DNA of 64,000 bases from Sorangium cellulosum So ce56 (GTDB lineage Bacteria; Myxococcota_A; Polyangia; Polyangiales; Polyangiaceae), in the NCBI RefSeq assembly GCF_000067165.1, contig NC_010162.1:186001-250000 (forward strand), given 5' to 3'. Under the pieces are notes generated by a model. It worked only from the letters and a program-made list of their open reading frames with translations. It searched no databases and was not told the DNA's origin. Within the stretch, counting starts at the first letter, position 1. Each line of letters begins with the position of its first letter. Positions 15,895-22,660 of this stretch are shown one piece after another. The position numbers and the translations under genes were made by a program.

Positions 15895-16451
15895 CGGCGC
15901 CACCTCCGCAGTTTCAAGGCGAGCGCCTCCCTGGCGATCCGAAGCCGCGATGCCGCCGTGTGCGGGTTCATGCGGTGCTTCCGGGCGTACGCGGCGAGGC
16001 TCTCCGGGTCGTCCACGGAGAGCAGCGCCTCGCGTTGCCAGCCCGGCAGGCTGGCCATGGCGTCCAGGATCTCGCGTGCCTCGATCTGCGCGTGCATGTC
16101 GATGCCGACGGGCTCGCGGAGCAGGCCCAGGGGGCTCGGATGGAGGACCGCATGACGGACGTACGCGCTGTGCACGTAGTGCGAGGCGAGGCGCCACGCG
16201 ATGCCGTGGAGCCACTTCCGGAGCGCATCGCGCGGCTTGTCCCGCGGGTCGGGTCTGTAGAGCCCGCGTCGGACGGCGTTCCAGGCGTTGAGCAACACCT
16301 CGGCCTCCACGTCGCGGCGGTCGCGCTTCGGGATGCCGGCGAGCGTCGCCAGGATGAGGCCGCGCTCGGCCATGATCGCCTCCATCGTCGGCTTCTTCCG
16401 GGGATGTCGTGCGGCAGGCGGGCGACGGGCCCCCTTCCGCGGCTTGGTCAC
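15891..16451 (-). CDS. Sigma-70 family (ECF-like) RNA polymerase sigma factor-like protein
   Basis: A 186-residue protein. After a basic N-terminus (VTKPRKGARRPPAARHPRKK) comes a region 2-like helix set (RDRRDVEAEVLLNAWNAVRR, KWLHGIAWRLASHYVHSAYV). A region 4-like HTH follows (LPGWQREALLSVDDPESLAA, then NPHTAASRLRIAREALALKL). The order and spacing match an ECF-type sigma factor. The GTG start overlaps the stop of the upstream HTH gene, and its own stop overlaps the downstream 80-residue gene, giving a coupled three-gene operon. A second, more diverged sigma-like gene is at 21.6-22.2 kb in the same relative place beside the repeats. Confidence 0.75.
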   Translation of the reverse strand: MTKPRKGARRPPAARHPRKKPTMEAIMAERGLILATLAGIPKRDRRDVEAEVLLNAWNAVRRGLYRPDPRDKPRDALRKWLHGIAWRLASHYVHSAYVRHAVLHPSPLGLLREPVGIDMHAQIEAREILDAMASLPGWQREALLSVDDPESLAAYARKHRMNPHTAASRLRIAREALALKLRRWRR

Positions 16452-16783
16452 CCGGACCTCCCGCAGGTTGGGCAGCGGTCGGCCGCTACGGGCCGGCCCA
16501 ACAGGCGCTCGATGGTGGTTCCAGCCGCACGCGCGGCGCGCATGGCGGTGCCAGGCGACCCAGCGAACTGGCCCGAGGCGATCGCGCGGATCGAACGGGT
16601 CGGCATGCCCATCACCTCGGCAAGGCATGCCCACGTGCCGTACGCGGCCCGCAGGTTCTTCAGCGCCGCGCGGAGGCGCTTGCGCTCGATGTCGGAGAGG
16701 GAACGGGTGACGAAGGAGCGGCGGCTGCGTGTGGGTACACGTCCGCCTTGCCCACCGTCGGGTGGGATCAGGTATAGCTGCAC
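16448..16783 (-). CDS. HTH regulator-like protein, head of sigma operon
   Basis: A 111-residue protein with a basic middle and a helix-turn-helix-like segment (AYGTWACLAEVMGMPTRSIR then AIASGQFAGSPGTAMRAARA) like that of Cro/CI-type proteins. It ends in a CPTCG pair of Cys that could form half of a zinc knuckle. The GTG at 16783 has GGAG seven bases upstream and was chosen over the in-frame GTG at 16849. The stop overlaps the start of the sigma-like gene. It probably regulates the small operon or mobile functions, which is inferred from context only. Confidence 0.6.
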   Translation of the reverse strand: MQLYLIPPDGGQGGRVPTRSRRSFVTRSLSDIERKRLRAALKNLRAAYGTWACLAEVMGMPTRSIRAIASGQFAGSPGTAMRAARAAGTTIERLLGRPVAADRCPTCGRSG

Positions 16784-16913
16784 TGTCGGACTCCGGGTGA
16801 CGGGGTTCGGCCACGACCCCCGGGTGGTTCCAGCCACCGCGGGGGTCACTTGCGCCGAACTTAGCCGCTCACGCGAGGCCCGGAGTCAAACGAGGCCAGT
16901 CTTCTTCAAAGAA

Positions 16914-17039
16914 GGCCACCACCGATGAACCTCTGGCCGGCGGCTGTCGACAGCCTCCCCGGAGAGATGAATCGGTGATGTCCGGAACCACATCGGCGCC
17001 ATCCGCATTCCGGACACTCGCGCGGCGCGTTCCGGACAC
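16914..17039. repeat. Internal copy of 42-bp repeat with TTCCGGACAC boxes
   Basis: The arm GGCCACCACCG (16914-16924) precedes a 42-bp unit at 16925-16966 that has the perfect palindrome GGCTGTCGACAGCC; the second arm is degenerate. Immediately after are an inverted TGTCCGGAA (16978-16986) and two direct TTCCGGACAC boxes (17008-17017, 17030-17039). The same boxes stand left of the array at 22.4 kb. These repeats and 220 featureless bases fill the gap 16784-17259. Confidence 0.8.
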
Positions 17040-17259
17040 CCAACTCCACTGAAGAGACACGGACAACGGTATGGCCGCGCGGCGGGGCGTCTCCTTAAGA
17101 CACTCTGCATTGTCCGCTGACCAATCGTTACGCACTGCGCCATCGTCGCACATGTACGGTGTTGGCGCACTGTCGCACGCGACCGCGTGCGGGCGTGGAG
17201 GGTCTTGCCAGGCCGGGGCGAACCACCGATCATCGCCAGTTCTCTGCCAAGAGGACCCG

Positions 17260-18090
17260 ATGGGCGACGAACGGCTGCGCGAGCTTTCCAACCTGATCCT
17301 CTTCGAGGTCGCTGCGGCCGGTGCTGGACGCGATGGCAACGAACGGCGCGAGGTCGTGACACGACGCGCCATCGCCTCCGACGTGCTGCCGTGCATCGCA
17401 GCGGTTGCCCGTGACAGCACCGCTTGGCCAGGGCACAGACTCGCGCTGAAGTCCGCCGGTGTCCTTGTTGGCACGCTGGACCAGCAGCTTGCAGCGCTGA
17501 AGAAATCCAGCGCGCCACCAGAGGACTTGGATGCCATGCTCATGCATCTGCGCGCGCTTGAGGCGGCCCGCGAAGCACAGCGTCGTGCCCACGAGGATTA
17601 CCTGCGGCAGGAGGCCATCAGACGCAGCGAGGAAGACCGTATCGCGCGACTCGAAGCGCAGCGGGCATCCGCGTCTGAACTGGCACGTATAGAAGCCGAG
17701 CGTCAATTCCACGCCGCTCAAGCCGCGAGACAGCACCATGAGCAGCAGGCGATGTACCATGCGGCGCAGGCGCAGCGAGAGTCCCAGCAACGAGCCTTGG
17801 CGGCGAGCCGCCGCACCAACAAGCTTGTTGGTTGGGGAGTGGTGGCCCTGGGTTGCGCTTCGACAGCAGGCTCCCTGGCGTGGTGCAACGCGAAGCTCGA
17901 TGCTGTCGAGCGCGCCCGCGCGACTGCGCCGACGGTGACAACTGCGACATCCGCGCAACCACCAACGTCCACATCGGCTGGCGCGAACACGAGCGCTCGT
18001 CCTCAGCAGGTCGTTCGAAACCTCGCAGCAACCGCGCCTGCACCGACGGCGAGTGCGTCCGCCCGCAAACAGGTCATCCTGCCTCGATAG
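17260..18090 (+). CDS. Coiled-coil protein with one transmembrane segment
   Basis: A 276-residue protein starting MGDERLRELSNLILFEVAAA. Residues about 95-185 are a long charged coiled coil rich in Arg, Glu, Gln and Ala (EAIRRSEEDRIARLEAQRAS). A single membrane segment follows (LVGWGVVALGCASTAGSLAW) and then a Thr/Ala/Ser-rich tail of about 65 residues. This suggests a cytoplasmic N-terminal half anchored to the inner membrane. AAGAGGA lies five bases before the ATG at 17260. It is island cargo of unknown function, upstream of the frameshifted transposase and separated from it by two hairpins. Confidence 0.65.
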   Translation: MGDERLRELSNLILFEVAAAGAGRDGNERREVVTRRAIASDVLPCIAAVARDSTAWPGHRLALKSAGVLVGTLDQQLAALKKSSAPPEDLDAMLMHLRALEAAREAQRRAHEDYLRQEAIRRSEEDRIARLEAQRASASELARIEAERQFHAAQAARQHHEQQAMYHAAQAQRESQQRALAASRRTNKLVGWGVVALGCASTAGSLAWCNAKLDAVERARATAPTVTTATSAQPPTSTSAGANTSARPQQVVRNLAATAPAPTASASARKQVILPR

Positions 18091-18154
18091 TTGCATGAAT
18101 GAAGCCGCCATCGGCCTGCACATGATCATGTGTTGGCGCTGTAATCGCGCAAGC

Positions 18155-18179
18155 GGGCTAGGACAGCGCATGTCCTAGC
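18155..18179. terminator. 10-bp stem hairpin after coiled-coil gene
   Basis: GGCTAGGACA and TGTCCTAGCC form a perfect 10-bp stem with a 5-base loop, 65 bases after the stop of the coiled-coil gene. There is no following T-run; it may end transcription or mark an element boundary. Confidence 0.5.
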
Positions 18180-18224
18180 CGACTTACCCAGACCGAGCGG
18201 GCGATCTCTCAAGTGGTAGACTAA

Positions 18225-18271
18225 GGGCCTTAACGAAAGCGCCCGCCCGTAGCTGGTCACTACGGGCGGGC
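18225..18271 (+). promoter_or_regulatory. Transposase upstream box plus 12-bp stem hairpin
   Basis: The box GGGCCTTAACGAAAGCGCCC matches the one in front of the intact transposase at 14.7 kb. It runs into a perfect 12-bp inverted repeat, GCCCGCCCGTAG and CTACGGGCGGGC (18241-18252 and 18260-18271), with a 7-base loop. Such a hairpin in the leader can shield a transposase from outside transcription; that role is an inference. Confidence 0.5.
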
Positions 18272-18288
18272 TGCAAACACACCCTGAG

Positions 18289-19540
18289 GTGGCCCACAGA
18301 GCGCGCGTCGCAGCCGCATCATGGGCCGGCCCAGGGGGAGAGGCAAGGCCCGTCATGCCCGCACCGCTCCCGCTGGAGACGCGTGTCCGCATCGCGTCCG
18401 CTCTCGTGGAAGGTAACTCGATCCGCGCCGCCGCTCGGATGGTCGACGTCGACAAGGGGACCGTGATGGCCCTAGCCCTTCGCCTTGGCGAGGGCTGCAT
18501 CAGGTTCCACAACCGTATGGTGCGCCATGGCGGTGCACGTGATCCAGATGGACGAGATGTGGAGCTTCGTCCAGAAAAAGCAGGCCCGCGTGACGGCGGA
18601 GGACCCCGCCGAGCACGGCGACGCGTACTTCTACGTCGCGCTGGACGCGAACACGAAACTGGCGATCTCGTTCCACGTCGGCAAGCGCGACGGCGAGAAC
18701 ACCGAGGCGTTCATCAAGGACCTCCGCTCGCGTCTCACGGTCGTGCCGCACATCACGAGCGACGGCTGGCAGCCGTACATCGAGGCGATGGCCACGAGCT
18801 TCCGCGGCTCGGCCGACTACGCCCAGTGCGTCAAGAACTACCGCGGCGGGCCGCAGCGCTCGCCCGATCACCGCTACGAGCCGCCTCGGAACCCGTTCGT
18901 CACCAAGACGCCGATCTTCGGTGCACCCAAGGACGAGCTCTTGTCGACGTCGTTCGTCGAGCGCTTCAACCTCCAGACTCGGCACACGGTTGGCCGGACG
19001 CGCCGCCTGTGCTTGGCGTTCTCGAAGACGCTCCGCGGGCACCGGGCCGCGATCGGCCTAGGGATCGCCTCCTACAACTGGGTGCGCGTTCACGGCACAC
19101 TCGGCACCACGCCGGCCGTAGAAGCTGGCCTCGCAGAGCGCCCCTGGACCCTCGCCGAGCTCGTAACGACCGCCCTTGCCGAGGAGGACACGACGCCGCC
19201 CGTCGCGCAGCCGCTCAAGTTGCAACCTCGCCCCGGCGAGACGCCTGCGCCCGCACGGGCCTTGCCGAACGGGCGCGGGTTCCTCCGGCTCGTGGACTGC
19301 GGCAAGGGGGCTCCTGCGGCGCCCGTGACGCCTCCAGCTACGCCCGCTGTCACGCCCGTGGCCGTCGAGGTGCCCGCTGCCGCGTCGGTCGCCCCTGTGG
19401 CTCCTGCGCCTGTGGTCAGCACGGCGCCGGACGCGTTGCCCGGTCAGCTCGACCTACTGAGCTGGCGACCGAAGGCGCGGGAGGCGGTGCAGCTGGACCT
19501 GTTCGGCGATGAGGTCCCAGACGGGCCGCGCCTCCGATAG
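18289..19540 (+). pseudogene. IS1-family transposase, frameshifted copy
   Basis: The HTH part is read in one frame (GTG 18289 or ATG 18355; SALVEGNSIRAAARMVDVDK) up to about 18525. The catalytic part continues in another frame from about 18527 (VIQMDEMWSFVQKKQARVTA, HITSDGWQPYIEAM, SFVERFNLQTRHTVGRTRRL). Alignment with the intact copy at 13.5-14.7 kb shows 16 bases where that copy has 18, so two bases are missing. No A-rich slippery site of the IS1 type is present, so disruption is more likely than programmed frameshifting. All three DDE residues remain in the second part, which could be made from an ATG at 18527. The tail has QLDLLSWRPK and VQLDLF. Confidence 0.8.
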
Positions 19541-19672
19541 GAGCCCAGGACACCGTCGCCAACGTTGGGTACATCGTCTTGCTAGTGGCTCCCGTAGCCT
19601 ATACACTCCGGGACGGCCGAGCTATGAGCACGTGCTGTCATGGCGTCGGACGTTTAACGGAGGAGGTCGAGT

Positions 19673-20164
19673 GTGAGCGCCCATGGTCCTCAGTCGAAGC
19701 ACGCTACCGCCGGCCTGCGCGTCGAGCCCACGGCCATTCATTGGGCGGTCGTAGATGGAACCATCGACAGACCAGTACTGGTTGACGCAAAGACCACAAG
19801 CGCTCCCAAGGGATGGGATGAGCCGGCTCGGTTGAACTGGTACAGAAAAGAACTCACCCGAATATTGAACCTCTATCAGCCGCGGCGCCTCGCAGTCCGC
19901 GATGCTGAGGCATTCGGTCCAAAGGGCCGCAACAAATCTCTCCAGGATCGCGCGAGAATCGAAGGTGTGGCCATCGAACTTGCCTATTCTCTAGGCGTGG
20001 AAGTGCAATCCGGAGCGATGAAGACAATCTCCGCTAGGCTCGGCTCAAAGGCAGGCAAGAAGCACATTGCAGAGGACGATCTGCGCGGTCTCGATTGGTC
20101 GGAATATGATGACAAGCAGCGAGAGGCGATCATGTCTGCCGCGTCACTGCTGGAGCAACAATGA
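19673..20164 (+). CDS. RNase H/RuvC-fold-like protein paired with a kinase
   Basis: A 163-residue protein. The order of elements looks like an RNase H/RuvC-type or DUF3010-like fold. There is a first strand with an acidic residue (LRVEPTAIHWAVVDG), a middle strand with VRDAEAFGPKG, and a helix (DKQREAIMSAASLLEQ) with Asp/Glu near the C-terminus. The classical RuvC Asp is replaced by Glu, so nuclease activity is uncertain. The GTG at 19673 has a strong GGAGGAGG site. Codon use is AT-richer than the chromosome. The stop overlaps the ATG of the kinase gene (ATGA), so the two form a coupled pair of likely common function. Confidence 0.6.
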   Translation: MSAHGPQSKHATAGLRVEPTAIHWAVVDGTIDRPVLVDAKTTSAPKGWDEPARLNWYRKELTRILNLYQPRRLAVRDAEAFGPKGRNKSLQDRARIEGVAIELAYSLGVEVQSGAMKTISARLGSKAGKKHIAEDDLRGLDWSEYDDKQREAIMSAASLLEQQ

Positions 20165-21207
20165 GGATTGAGGCAACGATCCGCTACACGAAAATCCGGC
20201 AAATTGCGACCAATGACGCGTTTTGTTCCGAGGTGTTCCTAATCGATGAGCCACAGCTTGGTAATGCAATGGTCGCCAAGGAAGTTGAGAAGCCGCACTT
20301 CCGCCTACCGACTAGCGATTTTTTCAACGAGGCAAGGATTATGTTCTCGTCGGCGTGCCCCAACGTAGTTCCAATACAGTACGCATGTGAGACAGAGGAT
20401 AGAATTTGCCTTGTGATGCCATACTACAGAAACGGATCTCTCGCCGATCGTATCAAAGTCGATCCGATTAGCCCACGCGAGGCGGTTCGCGTTGGCATTG
20501 GCATCTTGTCTGGCCTTGCCTCGATCCATGACAAAGGTCTAATCCACTTCGATGTGAAGCCATCAAATGTGCTCTTCTCTGACACGGATGAGCCGATGGT
20601 TGCAGACTTTGGACAAGCGCGCCGCGTCGACGCGAACGGCACTTCAGCTGTGCCGCCGGTATACATGTTCGGGGAGGCTCCAGAGTTTGCCACAATGAAG
20701 ATTGGCACTGTACTCTCCGACCTCTATCATGTCGGCCTGTTGCTGTATCGCGCGATCAACGGCGATCGGTTCTATGTCGGACAGATCCCACGAAATGAGA
20801 GTGAGATTGCGCGCCTAACTGCCGCCGGCAAGCTGCCTGACAGGAGTGCGTTCATGCCTCATGTGCCCAAAAGAATGCGAACGATCATTAGAAGGGCCCT
20901 GGCGGTCGATCCGGCGCGTCGATACCAAAGCGCCCCGGAGTTCTCGTCCGAACTCGCCAAAACTGTTGTTGACCTGGATTGGGTTACCACGTCACAGCCA
21001 GATGGGACCACGACGTGGAAGGCAACTCGTCCAGATCGCACGGATCTTGTGGTCGAGTTGGTGCAGCGTGGTTCTTTTTGCGACGTCTGTGTTTGGACTG
21101 ACAATAACGGATCAAAACGCGCCAAGGACCCATCCTCATTCAAGAGGAACGGAATCAGTCGTCCTGAGGCGGAAGCTCATCTGAAGAGAGTATTTGAGAA
21201 TCTCTGA
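20161..21207 (+). CDS. Serine/threonine protein kinase, non-RD, with extra C-terminal domain
   Basis: A 348-residue cytosolic kinase. Visible are the ATP-binding Lys (VAKE, Lys 40), the helix C Glu (NEARIM, Glu 57), the catalytic loop HFDVKPSNVLF (129-139, Phe in place of Arg, so a non-RD kinase) and DFG (149-151). The glycine-rich loop is not canonical (IATNDAFCSEVFLI). The kinase domain ends near residue 270; about 75 further residues (from TSQPDGTTTWKATRP) form an unknown beta-rich module. There is no membrane segment or PASTA repeat, unlike housekeeping Pkn kinases. The coupled RNase H-like gene and low GC content suggest a transferred two-gene module. Confidence 0.85.
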   Translation: MRIEATIRYTKIRQIATNDAFCSEVFLIDEPQLGNAMVAKEVEKPHFRLPTSDFFNEARIMFSSACPNVVPIQYACETEDRICLVMPYYRNGSLADRIKVDPISPREAVRVGIGILSGLASIHDKGLIHFDVKPSNVLFSDTDEPMVADFGQARRVDANGTSAVPPVYMFGEAPEFATMKIGTVLSDLYHVGLLLYRAINGDRFYVGQIPRNESEIARLTAAGKLPDRSAFMPHVPKRMRTIIRRALAVDPARRYQSAPEFSSELAKTVVDLDWVTTSQPDGTTTWKATRPDRTDLVVELVQRGSFCDVCVWTDNNGSKRAKDPSSFKRNGISRPEAEAHLKRVFENL

Positions 21208-21421
21208 CGAACTCTCGATAATGCCCGCGTTTTTGCCACGTCCCAGTTCCAACTGATTCCGCCGCGCGATGCATCCGTTCGTGCACGCAATTCTGACAAA
21301 ATGGATTCGCCTGCCATGTAGTGGCAGCAACCCGCATCTCTCGGCCACAGAATTGGCAACGCCGGACTACCTCCAGCATGGGAGGACCAACCGCGGTGCC
21401 TGGCGGTCTCTTCCTTGACAT
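21155..21421 (-). CDS. Small zinc-ribbon protein
   Basis: An 88-residue protein starting MSRKRPPGTAVGPPMLEVVR. CQFCGREM and FCQNCVHERMH give two CXXC knuckles 17 residues apart, a probable zinc ribbon of DNA- or RNA-binding type. The C-terminus is acidic. It reads toward the kinase gene and overlaps its 3' end by 53 bases. The ATG at 21421 has AGG nine bases upstream; a longer form to 21544 seems less likely. It may be a separate island gene or part of the kinase module. Confidence 0.55.
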   Translation of the reverse strand: MSRKRPPGTAVGPPMLEVVRRCQFCGREMRVAATTWQANPFCQNCVHERMHRAAESVGTGTWQKRGHYREFVRDSQILSSDELPPQDD

Positions 21422-21607
21422 GTGGACAACCTGTGTGTTAACTGTATACGCGTTCAGCTTGTTGGTCAAACATGAAAATAGTGAAATAAGCGACCCAGTG
21501 CGTGCAGTGCACGAAATGTCGCGAAGGCGAGCGGTTTGATGCATGGCGCAAGCCTCGCCGGGCGTGCGGCCCTCATGCTGGGGACGCGTACGGCGTAATC
21601 CGGTGGG

Positions 21608-22231
21608 TCAGACAGCGGCGAGGCGCTTCGCGGCGCGCGCCCGGCAGCGCTGCAAGGCCCACTTGCCGGCGCGCTTGCTCATGCCTGCGTCGACGGCTGC
21701 CTCGTGGGCGAAGCGGAGCGCGCCGCCGACCCCGAGCATCGCGAGCAGGAAGCGCTGGGCCTTCGGGGGTTCCGCACGGATCTCCGAGGCGAGCTCGAGC
21801 GCGGGCTCCACCTGGTACGTGCGCGCCTCGAGCAGCGTCTCCCCGCCCTCGCGGTCGTGGCGCCGGAAGACGTCCTTGAAGCGCTTGCGGTTGCTCACCA
21901 TGCGCCACGCCATCGTTCGCATGTACCCGCCGATCTGCCCTTCGCGCTCGGCAGGGTCCGCGCAGAGGGCGAGGGAACCATCGGCGATGTTGCGGTACGT
22001 GAGGCAGGCGCACTCGAAGGCGAAGTCCTCGACGTCGCCGGAGGGCAGACCGCGGCGGCGCAGGTACGCCTCGACACGGGCGACCCCGTGCATGAGGGCG
22101 CGCCCGACTGCGTCCTTGGTGTGGAGATCGAGGTGCGGCGGGGCGGTGGTCGGACGGGTCCCCGGGTTCCTCGGTGGGCGCTTGGGCGCACCGGTCCCTT
22201 GGCCCGATCCGCGCGGATCGGTAGGCTGCAT
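21608..22231 (-). CDS. Diverged sigma-70-like protein
   Basis: A 207-residue protein. The middle (SGDVEDFAFECACLTYRNIA, then GQIGGYMRTMAWRMVSNRKR) matches sigma-70 region 2 in pattern, with the acidic helix and the WRMVSNRKR DNA-melting-type helix. The C-terminal part (LLAMLGVGGALRFAHEAAVD) is only weakly like region 4. The ATG at 22231 with GGAG eleven bases upstream was preferred to the start at 22285. Like the sigma-like gene at 15.9 kb, it is read leftward and stands just inside a 42-bp repeat cluster. It may drive genes of the element, which is inference. Confidence 0.6.
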   Translation of the reverse strand: MQPTDPRGSGQGTGAPKRPPRNPGTRPTTAPPHLDLHTKDAVGRALMHGVARVEAYLRRRGLPSGDVEDFAFECACLTYRNIADGSLALCADPAEREGQIGGYMRTMAWRMVSNRKRFKDVFRRHDREGGETLLEARTYQVEPALELASEIRAEPPKAQRFLLAMLGVGGALRFAHEAAVDAGMSKRAGKWALQRCRARAAKRLAAV

Positions 22232-22351
22232 GTCGTCGGCTCCGTGCAAGCGGTGTCGGCCACGCGGCCCGGGGTGGTGGAACACCCGCGGGCCGCACTA
22301 CTTCGGGCCGAAGGCTACGGACCGATCACGAGGTCACAACAGATATCAGCA

Positions 22352-22607
22352 TTCCGGACACTGCATTTTCAGGTTCCGGACACTCGATGTGGAAGAGGGG
22401 CTATTCCGGACACTACCGATGAATCTCTGGCCGGAGGCTGTCGACAGCCTCCCCGGAGAGATGAATCTCTGGCCGGTGGCTGTCGACAGCCTCCCCGGAG
22501 AGATGAATCTCTGGCCGGCGGCTGTCGAGAGCCTCCCCGGAGAGATGAATCTCTGGCCGGCGGCTGTCGACAGCCTCCCCGGAGAGATGAACCTCTGGCC
22601 GGAGGCT
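22352..22607. repeat. TTCCGGACAC boxes and four-copy 42-bp palindromic repeat array
   Basis: Three direct TTCCGGACAC boxes (22352, 22374, 22404) lead into four complete 42-bp units at 22419, 22461, 22503 and 22545, with a partial fifth to about 22607. Each unit contains GGCTGTCGA(C/G)AGCC, a 14-bp palindrome, between CTCTGGCCGG and CCCCGGAGAG. Units differ by single bases, mostly in the arms. The array ends about 54 bases before the RNA-repair fusion gene and must include or flank its promoter. Confidence 0.95.
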
Positions 22608-22660
22608 TCAGTTGGCCGCCACACTGGACAATTCGCGTGAAGGAGACCTAAAAGATCGCG

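Larger units (their letters stand above)
13402..22607. mobile_element. Accessory island bounded by 42-bp palindromic repeats
   Basis: The stretch is bounded at 13402-13471 and at 22419-22607 by copies of a 42-bp repeat; a further copy lies inside at 16925-16966. It contains two IS1-family transposases, several small unknown genes, two sigma-70-like genes and a low-GC kinase pair. The AT-rich codon use in 15.0-15.5 and 19.7-21.5 kb contrasts with the very GC-rich flanks. Two blocks share a layout: transposase, cargo, then a leftward sigma-like gene next to the right-hand repeat. Acquisition in at least two steps is inferred; no integrase or target-site duplication was identified. Confidence 0.55.

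Noticed and set aside
15526..16155. 209-codon plus-strand frame over the sigma-like operon
   Set aside because: The minus strand has three overlapping genes with sigma-like motifs; the plus frame has no recognisable sequence.
18480..18560. Programmed frameshift as in classical IS1
   Set aside because: No A-rich slippery heptamer is present, and the intact copy at 13.5-14.7 kb encodes the same protein in one frame.
22419..22607. CRISPR-like 42-bp repeats
   Set aside because: There are no spacers; the units are palindromic tandem copies and also occur singly at 13.4 and 16.9 kb.
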